From the NCBI GenBank assembly GCA_005888095.1, contig VBKF01000098.1, forward strand, positions 35,281 to 99,280: DNA of 64,000 nucleotides, read 5' to 3'. Positions 55,101 through 62,745 of the stretch are shown piece by piece (within the stretch, counting starts at the first letter, position 1; every line of letters begins with the position of its first letter). The DNA comes from Deltaproteobacteria bacterium. GTDB taxonomy: Bacteria > Desulfobacterota > Binatia > DP-6. A model generated the notes under the pieces. The model was not told the DNA's origin, ran no database searches, and saw only the letters and a program-made list of their open reading frames with translations. Made by a program: the position numbers and the translations under genes.

Positions 55101-56090
55101 AACGAGTGTGCCTACACGCCCACCCCGGGCGTCGCGTGCGGCGGCGGCTGTGAGGGTCCCGAGCTCGAGCGGAAGGCCGGGACCTGCAATGCCAGCGGCG
55201 CATGCTGCGATGCACAGGAGCAGTGCCCACCGGCGATAGACGCTTGCCCGACCGACGAGGACTCCTGCACCGACGACATCTGCGACGCCCAGCTCGGCCA
55301 CTGCGTGCACCGGCCCGTCCCCCCACCGGCCTGCTGTCACAACGACGCCGAGTGCGACGACGGGAACGCGTGTACCAGGGACACCTGCGGCGACGCGGGC
55401 TGCACGTACGACCTGGTGAGCCCGACCTGCGTGCCCTGCGCCAAGGACGCCGACTGCGGCGGACGCTGCCTCGGTCGGGCGTGCGTCGCGGGTGTCTGCA
55501 CGGACGTGCCGCCGTTCACCTGTGCCAAGCCGGGCACCGTCTGCCGGCTCGATGCGGGCCAGCCGGTCTGCCGCTGCAGCGACTCGCGCGGCTGCGACGA
55601 CGGCAACGCGTGCAACGGCAAGGAGACGTGCGTCACGGCCACGGGTGCGTGCGTCGCGGGGACGCCGCTCACCTGCGACGACGGGAACGTCTGCACCGAG
55701 GACAGCTGCAACCCCGCGACCGGCTGCGTCAACGCCGGCTCGAGTGGGTTCGGGGGAATCACCACCCAGCTCACCGCCGTCGAGGGCGCCGTGGGTGCCG
55801 CGTCGCCGGGCGATCTGGCGCCGTCGCTCGCCAAGGTGGTCCGGACGAAGACGAGCGTCATCCGCGCCAAGCTGACCGCGGCCCAGGCGGTCGCCGGCTC
55901 CTCCGTGAAGCGGGAGGGCCGCATGCTGAAGGCCGCGACCAAGACGATCACCGGGCTCGCCAACGCGATCGGCAAGGCCAGCAAGGGGCGCAAGCCGAAG
56001 ATCTCGGCGTCGCTCGCCGACAGTCTGCGCGCGCGGCTCGCCTGCGCCGGCGCGGCGGTCCAGGGCCTCCAGGCCGAGCTGGCCCGCTGA
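52125..56090 (+). CDS. Giant secreted beta-rich and cysteine-rich protein
   Basis: A 1321-residue protein with a signal peptide (LATVALLLTSAPRPARA). Residues ~30-620 are a Gly/Asp-rich beta-repeat region. Residues ~640-1200 are a dense series of disulfide-rich modules following the pattern CDDGNxCTxDxC, ten or more times (for example CEDGNSCTSDTCDRVYGC, CDDGNLCTTGDTCRSGAC). The last ~100 residues form a charged helical tail. There is no membrane anchor or LPXTG-like signal. It is built like the DUF4215 protein at 40017-42989 and may be an adhesin or shield protein. Confidence 0.75.
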   Translation: MSGRLRGAVLATVALLLTSAPRPARAACSAAGGCPKLVSTCCGATSCTLDGTITVTDTACALDFGSRDVTLSGALDAGAHVVTITAGSLHITGRLSATGSQGIIRVQAPPGGTLGRVGVPGLSLTDRGRIDLSGTNGATLIVVADGAVELSGAQGSLVKADATDAGGAGGTIDLTSRGESVTIGMPLSLAGGDGGLGGTLRLSAATDLTFTPSATSVSVAAGFEAGNLELDGGRTVALQLGSKLVATGLPLSGGSGGSIDIAGGTIDAEGVLDVTGGTGGTGGIGGDGGFITIEARHGPLTIMRPPRAGLGIQLDGAPGGDSGEVDLTTDSPVSGTLTVAAPVSARGGITSNAGSGGTVSLDAASTLRVDASLDVSALTGDAGEIDLNPNDENVDVVVNAKLDGSSASTGGVLSIGSSHDIEFTANSSVKMNAVGSVEGSGGPGGEVTLTARRDIRFDADPAGLMIDTSGSGALPGGIITAIAGSNLSLGKGVALNANGGVQTGACGGTVTLKAGANDLGDPDRPGDITVDGQVSAGGNDCSTPRTVACDDSHEGGCSIILEGCQVTITGAVDSTDLGVPSANLVIGRKAITVSGTLRATGGSNAAYSSTSPQTAGARIINPALGPCRMCTAGLIGTSCTRDADCDPAGGAGNGRCMTTGCVRPPCTGRDPTTRVLVPEGCLVPCPLCGNGAPPEFPEECDDGNTADCDGCDPHCRLPARPTCEDGNSCTSDTCDRVYGCLNDPVPEGTTCDDGNLCTTGDTCRSGACQGGGATQCDDLNVCSADSCVPATGCTHDAISCDDHNPCTLGPDTCDASRGCQHGTLKDCGLGKVCDPTTPNGDCVQKPCSPNGPNPACDDGNPCTADVCEGGLCQSTPLDGSACDDTTLCNGRETCRGGVCVSGPPLPADCDDQDPCTVDSACDATTGCTGHNDPIAGCVRCNPGDTCDDANPCTTDTCLPEGICAHENKADCCTVDQDCADKDCMQKSCNRQINECAYTPTPGVACGGGCEGPELERKAGTCNASGACCDAQEQCPPAIDACPTDEDSCTDDICDAQLGHCVHRPVPPPACCHNDAECDDGNACTRDTCGDAGCTYDLVSPTCVPCAKDADCGGRCLGRACVAGVCTDVPPFTCAKPGTVCRLDAGQPVCRCSDSRGCDDGNACNGKETCVTATGACVAGTPLTCDDGNVCTEDSCNPATGCVNAGSSGFGGITTQLTAVEGAVGAASPGDLAPSLAKVVRTKTSVIRAKLTAAQAVAGSSVKREGRMLKAATKTITGLANAIGKASKGRKPKISASLADSLRARLACAGAAVQGLQAELAR

Positions 56091-56152
56091 GCGGAGAGGG
56101 GCGTGGTGCTTCCGGCCGAGATGTCGTAAGACATCGCGGCGAGGAGGAACCC

Positions 56153-57265
56153 ATGACCCACGAGCGCCTGATCTCGGCCGACTCGCACGTCAACCCGCCG
56201 AAGGAGCTCTGGACGCGGAACGCCCCGGCCAAGCTGAGCGACCGCGCGCCGCGCGTCGAGTCGACGCCGCAGGGCGACTTCTGGATCGTGGACTCCCAGA
56301 TCTCGGGCGCGATCGGGCTCGACGCGTCGGCCGGCCGCAAGCCGGAGGAGTTCAAGGCGTTCGGCCTCACCTACAAGGACATGCGACCCGGCTCCTACGA
56401 TCCCCGGGCGCGGCTCGCCGACATGGACACCGACGGGGTCGAGGCGGAGGTGCTCTACTTCGGCGGCCCGGTGACGCACATCAACGTCGACCGCGAGCTC
56501 CGCATGTACGTCGTCCGCACGTACAACGACTGGATGGTGGAGCTCTCCCAGGCGGCCCCGAACCGCCTCGTCGGCCTCGCGCACGTCCCGCTCGTCGACC
56601 TCGACGACGGGATGGCCGAGCTCGCCCGCGTCGCCAAGCTCGGGCTGCGCGGCTTCCACGTCGACCCGTTCCCCGACGAGCGGGGCGGCAAGCCCTTCTG
56701 GGACCACGCCTACGAGCCGTTCTGGTCGCTCGTCGAGGAGACGGGCCTGCCGATGAGCTTCCACATCGTCGGGCCGCGCAAGCAGAACGTCGCCGAGACC
56801 TTCATGAACCCGACGCCCGGCGTGAAGGAGACCTTCATCGCCATCGCGCCGATGTCGATCTGCGAGGTCGTCTCGACCCTCGTCTTCACCGGCGTCCTCG
56901 AGCGCCACCCGAAGCTCCACTTCGTGCTCGTCGAGTGCGGCATCGGCTGGATCCCCTACTTCGTCGAGCGCATGGATCAGACCTTCGAGAAGCACCGCTT
57001 CTGGACGAAGTCGATCATCACCGAGAAACCGAGCACGTACTGGTACCGGCAGGGGCACGCCACCTTCATCCGCGACCTCGCGGGGGTGGCGGCGCGGCAC
57101 AGGGCGGGGCTCCGCAACATCATGTGGTCGACCGACTACCCGCACAGCGACTCGACGTGGCCGCATTCGCGCGAGGCGCTGGCGGAGCATTTCCAAGACG
57201 TGCCGGCAGACGAGCGGGCGCTCATCGCCGGTGGGAACGCCGCCGCGCTCTACCACCTCGACTGA
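56153..57265 (+). CDS. Amidohydrolase 2 family protein
   Basis: A 370-residue TIM-barrel protein. The start LISADSHVNPP carries a DSH motif (the family often has DxHxH) at residues 9-11. Later metal or catalytic positions are LPMSFHIVGP near residue 200 and the C-terminal IMWSTDYPHSDSTWP, the signature aspartate with a DYPH tail. This COG2159 subgroup includes decarboxylases and hydrolases of aromatic acids. ATG 56153 has GAGGAGG nearby. The 3' part of this gene (57121-57198) is repeated in decayed form at 58340-58415. Confidence 0.82.
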   Translation: MTHERLISADSHVNPPKELWTRNAPAKLSDRAPRVESTPQGDFWIVDSQISGAIGLDASAGRKPEEFKAFGLTYKDMRPGSYDPRARLADMDTDGVEAEVLYFGGPVTHINVDRELRMYVVRTYNDWMVELSQAAPNRLVGLAHVPLVDLDDGMAELARVAKLGLRGFHVDPFPDERGGKPFWDHAYEPFWSLVEETGLPMSFHIVGPRKQNVAETFMNPTPGVKETFIAIAPMSICEVVSTLVFTGVLERHPKLHFVLVECGIGWIPYFVERMDQTFEKHRFWTKSIITEKPSTYWYRQGHATFIRDLAGVAARHRAGLRNIMWSTDYPHSDSTWPHSREALAEHFQDVPADERALIAGGNAAALYHLD

Positions 57266-57347
57266 AGATCGCCGGCGTTCGCCACGATCTTCGTCCGATG
57301 GACAGGGCGTCGCGGCGCTGAGCGTTTGGCACAGCGGTGGGCCCGGT

Positions 57348-57393
57348 GTGCACCCGGTGCACCGATTCGGCAGTCTCAGATTCGGCAGTCTCC
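57348..57393. repeat. Inverted repeat and 15-bp tandem repeat near the island edge
   Basis: GTGCACCCGGTGCAC at 57348-57362 is an inverted repeat of operator size. It is followed by two tandem copies of GATTCGGCAGTCTC(A/C) at 57364-57378 and 57379-57393. Both lie just after the amidohydrolase gene, at the left end of the toxin-antitoxin island. Confidence 0.7.
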
Positions 57394-57429
57394 TTTGACG
57401 GCTGACCGCGCAGGCTGCTAGAGGCGGCC

Positions 57430-57687
57430 GTGCGCCCCCGACTGCCGGCGTTCCTTCGCTGCCTTCTGATGCTCCTGGCGGTGCAGACGCTGGTCGCGGC
57501 CGCACCGTCCGAGCGCACGCTCGTTGTCGTCGACCCGAGCGGAACGACGGTGCGGACGGTGCCGGAGCGTGCTCGGGTCGTCCAGACGACCGAGGCCGAC
57601 GGATCGCGCGCGCGGCTCGTCACACGCGTCCAGTACCCTCGCGTCCCGGCGGGGTCGGTCGACCTCATCGACCGAGCCACGGGTTGA
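57430..57687 (+). CDS. Small exported protein, hypothetical
   Basis: An 85-residue frame with a probable signal peptide (GTG start, FLRCLLMLLAVQTLVAAA), then a polar mature part of about 60 residues with no recognised motif. Start GTG 57430 follows AGAGGCGGCC. It sits in the island between the amidohydrolase and the toxin-antitoxin genes. It could be a remnant. Confidence 0.5.
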   Translation: MRPRLPAFLRCLLMLLAVQTLVAAAPSERTLVVVDPSGTTVRTVPERARVVQTTEADGSRARLVTRVQYPRVPAGSVDLIDRATG

Positions 57688-57720
57688 CGTAAAAGCAGAA
57701 ACCCAGTAATGTGCGGACGC

Positions 57721-57939
57721 ATGGCTACACGCCTCTCCACTGACCTGGGAGACCCACGGCTGATGCGCCTCCTCAAGGCCGAGGCTAACGAGCGCGACAC
57801 GAGCGTGAAGGACGTGCTCACGCGTGCCCTGGAGGCCTACTTCGCGGACCGCCTCGAGACCAAGGCCCTCGCAAAGCTCGCGGAATCGTCCTTCAACGAG
57901 TGGGACGACGCGCGGGACGCGGAGTACGATCGGTTGTGA
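57721..57939 (+). CDS. Ribbon-helix-helix-like antitoxin
   Basis: A 72-residue protein: TRLSTDLGDPRLMRLLKAEANERDTSVKDVLTRALEAYFA has a short N-terminal strand and helix-turn-helix spacing of the ribbon-helix-helix fold, with an acidic tail (EWDDARDAEYDRL) suited to toxin binding. ATG 57721 gives the clean fold; ATG 57709 is an alternative. Its TGA overlaps the GTG start of the MazF-type gene. It is the probable antitoxin and autoregulator of the pair. Confidence 0.8.
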   Translation: MATRLSTDLGDPRLMRLLKAEANERDTSVKDVLTRALEAYFADRLETKALAKLAESSFNEWDDARDAEYDRL

Positions 57940-58280
57940 AGCCAGGCGAGGTTGCTCTCGTCCGGTTCCCGTTCACCGACATTACCACCACTAAGAAGCG
58001 CCCAGCCCTCGTTCTTGCGCGGACGACCCGATCACCGCGGAATCGCTTGGTCACCCTGGCGATGATCACCAGCCAGGTCGAGGCGCTGAGGCTCGAGGGC
58101 GACGTCCTTCTCGCGAACTGGAAGGCCGCAGGTCTGCTTCACCCGAGTCTGCTTCGCCTCGCCAAGGTCGCCACCGTCGACGAGCAGTTGATCGACAAGA
58201 CGATCGGACGGTTCTCGGCGCGCGACCTCGAAGCTGCGCGGGAGGCCTTTCGCCGGGTGTTCGCGGCCTGGGTGCGATGA
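57936..58280 (+). CDS. MazF/PemK-type mRNA interferase toxin
   Basis: A 114-residue toxin. KPGEVALVRFPFTDITTTKKRPALVLA near residues 2-28 and NRLVTLAMITSQ near 37-48 follow the PemK/MazF fold, with the basic patch TTKKRP and the conserved GLLHPSLLRLAKVATVD segment. GTG start is overlapped by the antitoxin stop (GTGA). It cleaves single-stranded RNA; the target site is unknown. Base composition of the pair is lower in GC than its neighbours, which suggests recent acquisition. Confidence 0.88.
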   Translation: MKPGEVALVRFPFTDITTTKKRPALVLARTTRSPRNRLVTLAMITSQVEALRLEGDVLLANWKAAGLLHPSLLRLAKVATVDEQLIDKTIGRFSARDLEAAREAFRRVFAAWVR

Positions 58281-58339
58281 GGTTGCCGTATGTGAGCTCC
58301 ATAGAAGCGGCCGGAGGGGAGTCGGACGCGGGCGGCCAC

Positions 58340-58415
58340 CATGTGGTCGACCGACTACCCGCACAGCGACTCGACGTGCCCGTAATTCGCGCGAGGCGCT
58401 GGTTCACAGACGTGA
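58340..58415 (+). pseudogene. Decayed fragment of the amidohydrolase gene
   Basis: Bases 58340-58402 match 57121-57182 inside the amidohydrolase gene almost exactly: the stretch coding MWSTDYPHSDST is identical, then one substitution and a small insertion disrupt the frame. A weaker match continues to TTCACAGACGTG (against TTCCAAGACGTG) after a deletion. It lies after the toxin gene and has no open reading frame. It shows that part of the gene was duplicated around the island. Confidence 0.85.
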
Positions 58416-58528
58416 GGTGTGAACCCGGGGGCCTGGCGGTCCAGGACCTATGAACGGCAGTTCCCTGGCATCTGCTGCAACGTGGGCGCGGGCTCAGTGG
58501 GAACGGTTGTTGCACCACCTTGCCACCC

Positions 58529-58735
58529 ATGGCCAACAAGACGGCCCTGCGATTCCTGGTGTCGTGCCGACACTGCCATCGCCCGATCATGACAGTGGCC
58601 TGGTCAGCAGGCGAGATCCTCCACCTCCGGCAGCATCTACAGAAGTGTGCGCCCGACGAGGTGCCGGCCGACGCGGCCAGCGCCGAGGAGACAGTTCGGC
58701 ACTTCCGCGTCATCCCGGTGGAAGGACAGGCGTAG
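58529..58735 (+). CDS. Small zinc-binding-like protein, hypothetical
   Basis: A 68-residue frame starting MANKTALRFLVSC. C13, C16, then H17 and a late CX pattern (LHLRQHLQKC) could bind zinc: the order is CRHCH...H...H...C. Similar small proteins are seen in GC-rich environmental genomes, but I cannot name the family. It lies at the right end of the island. Support is the good start and the paired cysteines. Confidence 0.55.
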   Translation: MANKTALRFLVSCRHCHRPIMTVAWSAGEILHLRQHLQKCAPDEVPADAASAEETVRHFRVIPVEGQA

Positions 58736-58863
58736 GGAGGCGTCAGCGGCAGGTCGAGATGCCGAACGCCGAGATGATGTGAGAGCGCGTGGACGACCGC
58801 GCTCCGGCACGGCTCCTCGCGACGGCGGCCCTGGGAAGGTAGGAAGGTACGGACAGGGGATCG

Positions 58864-61236
58864 CTAGCGGCAGACGCCCGCGTCGCCGAGCCGTGCGACC
58901 TCCTCGCGCGTGAGGCCGAGCACCCGCGTCAGCACCTTCTCCGTATGCGCCCCGAGGCAGGGCGACGCGCCCGCCGGGACGAGCGCCGTGCAGCTCATGC
59001 GGATCGGGTTGCCGCTGTGCCGTTCCGGTCCGATCTCCGGGTGCTCGACCGTCACCAGCGCGCGGCGCGCGGCGAGATGCGGGTCGGCGCGGTGGTCGTC
59101 CGCGTTCTGCACCGGCATCGCCGAGACGCCGGCGGCTTGCAGCGCGGCCGCCGCCTCCTCCGCCGTCCGCCCACGCGTCCACTCGGTCAGCCGGGAGTCG
59201 ATCTCCTCCCGGGCGGCGCGGCGGCCGTCGAGGGTCGCGAGGCGCGGCTCGGGCGTCCAGCCGAGGCAGCGGACGAGCGCCTCCCAGGCCGCGTCGCCGA
59301 CGGCGGCGATCGCCACCCAGCGGTCGTCGCCGGCCGACGGGTACACGCCGTGCGGCACGGCCCAGTCGACGGCGTTGCCCTGCGGCCGCGGAGCGCCCGC
59401 CTCGCACGGGCCGGCGAGATAGAACTCGCCGAGCAGAAAGGCCGCCGCCTCGGTCTGCGCCATCTCGATCCGCTGCCCCTCGCCCGTGCGCCGGCGGTGC
59501 TCGAGCGCCGCCAGCACGGCCACGACGGCGAGCTTGCTCGCGATGTGATCGGGGTGATTGAGCGAGGAGCCCGCGGGGTACGGCGCATCGGGATGGTTCC
59601 AGAGCCAGTTGGCGCCCGCGAAGGCGGAGTTGAGGGGCCCGAAGGCGGGCACCTCGCCGAGCGGACCGCCGCGGCCGTAGCCCTGCGAGCAGAGGTAGAC
59701 GACGTCGGGGCGCAGGCGCCGCACGTCCTCGTAGTCGAGGCCCCAGCAGCCGACGACGCCGCCGCGGTTGTTCTCGGCCACCACATCGGCCGCCGCGCAG
59801 AGCCGGAGCGCGAGCTCGCGGCCGCGCACCGTCGCCAGATCGAGGCAGACGCTCTCTTGCCCGCGGTTCTCGTCGTTGAAGGTCCAGGCGCGGTTCGGCG
59901 TGTCGGGCTCGATGGTCACGCGGCGCAGGAAGTCGACGTTCGCCCGCGACTCGATCTTCACGACCTCGGCGCCGAGCTCGCCGAGGAGCCAGCACACCTC
60001 GGGCACGACCGCCCCGACGCCCAGGTTGATGACCCGCATGCCCGCGAGGGGCGGCCCTGCCGCGCTGCCGGCCGGCGGCTCCGCGGCGCGCGCGGGGAAG
60101 CCGCGCCGGTCATCTTCCCCGGGCCCGGGCGCGGGCCGGGAAATCGCGACCGGGGTGCGGGAGAAGTTGAACGGGGCCGGCGCGAAGGGCGCGGCGCCGA
60201 GGTGAGCGAATCCCGTCGCGCGGAAGTAGCCACGCGTGCGCGTCTGCTCCTCGGCGACGAAGTCCTCGGGCCGATTCACCGGGGCGATGGGGAGCCCGAG
60301 GGCGCGCGCCTCGGCCAGGACCTCGCGGCGAGACCGATCGGCGAACGCGTCGGCGGCGACGAGGCGGATCACGTCGCCGTTGGCGAGCCGGAAGATCGGC
60401 ACCTCCCACTCGGGGCCCGCGAGCGCCTCCGGGTTACGGACGAGCGTCAGGAAGGCCCGCCAGTGCCGGGGCGTGCCCGGCAGGACGCGCACGTAGCCGT
60501 CTGCGGTGCGCAGCACGTGATAGGCGCCGTCGGCGTTGCGCGACGGCGACGCGTTCACCATCGGGTAGACGCGGGCGTAGTCGGCGAGCGGGATCGACCA
60601 GGGGTTGAGGCCGTTGAGCGCCGCCTCCTGCACGGAGACCTCGACCGTCTGCCCCTCGCCGTGGTGCGCGCGGTCGAGGAGCGCGGCGAGCGCGCCGATG
60701 GCCGCGAACACCGCCGCGCAGTCGTGCGCGACGTGGCCGGGCAGCCAGCACGGCGGCCGGTCGGGAAAACCCGATGCCTGGAGCGCGCCGGCGGCGGCGA
60801 AGGCGGGGAGGGCCTCGAGCCGCCAGCCGCTGCGCGGGCCGGTGAGGCCGAAATCGGCGATGGCAAGGTGCACCAGGTGCGGGTGGCGCTCGTGGATCTC
60901 GGTGGGCGCGAGGCCATGGCGGCGCGCAGCGTCGGGCCCCAGGTTCTCGATCAGGATGTCCGCGCCCTCGCAGAGGCCAAGGAAGCGGCGCCAGCCGCCG
61001 GCGTCGTGCAGGTCGAGCATCACGCCGCGCTTGTTGGCGTTGCGGTAGAGGAAGGGGAGCGACCGGTCCTTCCCCGGCACGCCTCCCACGAAGGGCGGTC
61101 TCAGCCGGTCGGGGTCGCCGCCGGGGGGCTCCACCTTGACGACGTCGGCGCCGAGGTCGGCGAGCAGCCGGCCGGCGAGCGCGCCGCGCAGGTCGGTCAG
61201 GTCGACGACGCTCAGGTGGGCCAGGGGGCCGGGCAT
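58864..61236 (-). CDS. Tandem CaiB/BaiF CoA-transferase, two domains fused
   Basis: A 790-residue protein with two complete family III CoA-transferase domains. Domain 1 (residues 1-390) starts VVDLTDLRGALAGRLLADLGADVVKVE and has the candidate catalytic Asp in GHVAHDCAAVFAAIGALAAL. Domain 2 (about 400-790) starts RVINLGVGAVVPEVCWLLGELGAEVVKIE and has SLNHPDHIASKLAVVAVLAAL. Family III enzymes are normally single-domain homodimers of ~400 residues, so this is a built-in dimer. The CoA acceptor and donor are unknown. It is a single gene divergent from the histidine kinase. Confidence 0.85.
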   Translation of the reverse strand: MPGPLAHLSVVDLTDLRGALAGRLLADLGADVVKVEPPGGDPDRLRPPFVGGVPGKDRSLPFLYRNANKRGVMLDLHDAGGWRRFLGLCEGADILIENLGPDAARRHGLAPTEIHERHPHLVHLAIADFGLTGPRSGWRLEALPAFAAAGALQASGFPDRPPCWLPGHVAHDCAAVFAAIGALAALLDRAHHGEGQTVEVSVQEAALNGLNPWSIPLADYARVYPMVNASPSRNADGAYHVLRTADGYVRVLPGTPRHWRAFLTLVRNPEALAGPEWEVPIFRLANGDVIRLVAADAFADRSRREVLAEARALGLPIAPVNRPEDFVAEEQTRTRGYFRATGFAHLGAAPFAPAPFNFSRTPVAISRPAPGPGEDDRRGFPARAAEPPAGSAAGPPLAGMRVINLGVGAVVPEVCWLLGELGAEVVKIESRANVDFLRRVTIEPDTPNRAWTFNDENRGQESVCLDLATVRGRELALRLCAAADVVAENNRGGVVGCWGLDYEDVRRLRPDVVYLCSQGYGRGGPLGEVPAFGPLNSAFAGANWLWNHPDAPYPAGSSLNHPDHIASKLAVVAVLAALEHRRRTGEGQRIEMAQTEAAAFLLGEFYLAGPCEAGAPRPQGNAVDWAVPHGVYPSAGDDRWVAIAAVGDAAWEALVRCLGWTPEPRLATLDGRRAAREEIDSRLTEWTRGRTAEEAAAALQAAGVSAMPVQNADDHRADPHLAARRALVTVEHPEIGPERHSGNPIRMSCTALVPAGASPCLGAHTEKVLTRVLGLTREEVARLGDAGVCR

Positions 61237-61383
61237 GCCGCAAGGCGCATAGCACGGGGCCGGGCCCCGCGCCCAGCGCCCCGCCAGCCCTCACAGCGAG
61301 TGCGCTCACGGGCTTCCAGGGCCGCTTCTCCCTTCTTCGCGTGTTGCGGTCCACCACGCCTCCGAGGCATTGGGATAGATTTG

Positions 61384-62577
61384 ATGGCGGCAGAGAAACA
61401 CACCTTCGCCGATCTGCGCCTGATTCCCCGCCTGCGCACGGCGACGCTGATCCTTCTCGGCATCGTGCCGCTCTTCCTGGCGCTCGACCTCCGCTACCAG
61501 CGCGCGCGACTCCCGGGCCTGCTCGTCTTCTACGGACTCCACGTCGTCGTGGCGGGCGCCGCGCTGCTCGCCACCTTCACCCGCGCCGGCAAGCGGCGGC
61601 CCGACCGCGTGACGTTGCTGCTCATCGTCGGCGTCGCGACGAACATCAACGCGTACTTCCACCGCACGCCGGCCAATCCGGCCCTGGCGGCCGATGTGCT
61701 CACCCTCCTCATGATGAGCTCGGCAATGTTTTTTTCGTGGAGCCCCGTCCGGCATCTCATCGTCTGCGTGGTGACGTGCGGCGGCTTCGCGCTCGCGGGG
61801 CTGACGGTGCCCGACGCGCCGCCCGCGTTCGGCTACGCCCTCGGCGTGCTCGTGCTCGGCGCCATCGTTGCGACCACCGGGAGCCGCGTCCTCGGCCGCT
61901 ACCGCGAGAACCTCGCCCGGCGCCAGGCGGAGCTCGCCGAGCTGTCGATGCGCCTCATGTCCATGCTGGAGGAGGAGCGCCGCCGGCTGTCCCGCGACCT
62001 GCACGAAGGCATCGGTCAATCGCTGGCGGCGGTCTCCGCCTACGTCCAGGCGATCGAGCAGCAGCTCCCGCCCGCGCTCGGCGAGCTGCGGGCGCGGGCG
62101 GCCGACGCGCGCCGGCTGGCGGCCAGGACCGTTGCCCAGCTGCGCGAGCTCGCGCAGCTCCTCCGCCCGTCCGTGCTCGACGACTACGGTCTCATGCCTT
62201 CGCTGCAGACCTGCCTGAAGGACTTCCAGGAGCGGCACGGCGTCACGGCGACGCTCTCCAGCGAGGGAGTCCCCGAGCGGCTGCCCGCGTCGATCGAGAC
62301 CGCGATCTATCGCGTCGTGCAGGAGGCCCTCACCAACGTCGCGCGCCATGCGCGCGCGCGCCACGTGCGCGTCGCGCTGGCCGCCGAGCGCGGCGAGCTC
62401 CGCCTGCGGGTGGACGACGACGGGGTCGGGCTTCCCCCCGACGGGCGCTTCCCGGGCACCGGCCTCATCGGCATCCGCGAGCGCGTGCAGGCGCTCGGCG
62501 GCTCGGTCACGATCGCGTCGCGGGCCGGGACGAGCCTCGTCGTGCAGCTTCCGCTGCGCGGCGACCGCGCGGCTTAA
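61384..62577 (+). CDS. Sensor histidine kinase, NarX/DegS (HisKA_3) type
   Basis: A 397-residue kinase with about six transmembrane helices (residues ~20-180) and no obvious sensor domain. The HisKA_3 dimerisation segment holds RRRLSRDLHEGIGQSLAAVSA near residue 210, with the phospho-histidine in DLHEG. The ATPase domain has IETAIYRVVQEALTNVARHA (N-box) near 305 and VDDDGVGLPPDGRFPGTGLIGI (G-boxes) near 345. Its response regulator (usually NarL/LuxR type) is not next to it. Its TAA directly precedes hairpin-repeat copy 3. Confidence 0.88.
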   Translation: MAAEKHTFADLRLIPRLRTATLILLGIVPLFLALDLRYQRARLPGLLVFYGLHVVVAGAALLATFTRAGKRRPDRVTLLLIVGVATNINAYFHRTPANPALAADVLTLLMMSSAMFFSWSPVRHLIVCVVTCGGFALAGLTVPDAPPAFGYALGVLVLGAIVATTGSRVLGRYRENLARRQAELAELSMRLMSMLEEERRRLSRDLHEGIGQSLAAVSAYVQAIEQQLPPALGELRARAADARRLAARTVAQLRELAQLLRPSVLDDYGLMPSLQTCLKDFQERHGVTATLSSEGVPERLPASIETAIYRVVQEALTNVARHARARHVRVALAAERGELRLRVDDDGVGLPPDGRFPGTGLIGIRERVQALGGSVTIASRAGTSLVVQLPLRGDRAA

Positions 62578-62697
62578 ATCAGCGAGGGGCTCCGGCCCCT
62601 CGCCCCGGCGGGCGAAGCCCGCCGGGTCCTCACTCCCCGCTCGCTTCGCTCGGCCGCGCGCGCGGCGCGCGCGGAGATTCCATCTCAAGCCGAGCTC
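62578..62697 (+). repeat. Multi-hairpin dispersed repeat, copy 3
   Basis: Inverted relative to copies 1 and 2 on the window, but again in the same orientation to the gene before it: it begins directly after the kinase TAA (AATCAGCGAGGGGCTC). It carries the hairpins CGGCGGGCGAAGCCCGCCG and CCGCTCGCTTCGCTCGG and the GC-rich CGCGCGCGGCGCGCGCG run. The outer flank GAGATGGAATCTCC (reverse strand) matches copy 1. Confidence 0.85.
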
Positions 62698-62745
62698 CTA
62701 ATCGCCGTCTTGTCAACCACGGGCGGCCCGACCTAGTGTCGGGCC

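Noticed and set aside
58945..61383. Long plus-strand frame running from the CoA-transferase region into the histidine kinase
   Set aside because: The part before 61384 is antisense to the tandem CoA-transferase and has no motifs; the real kinase begins at ATG 61384.
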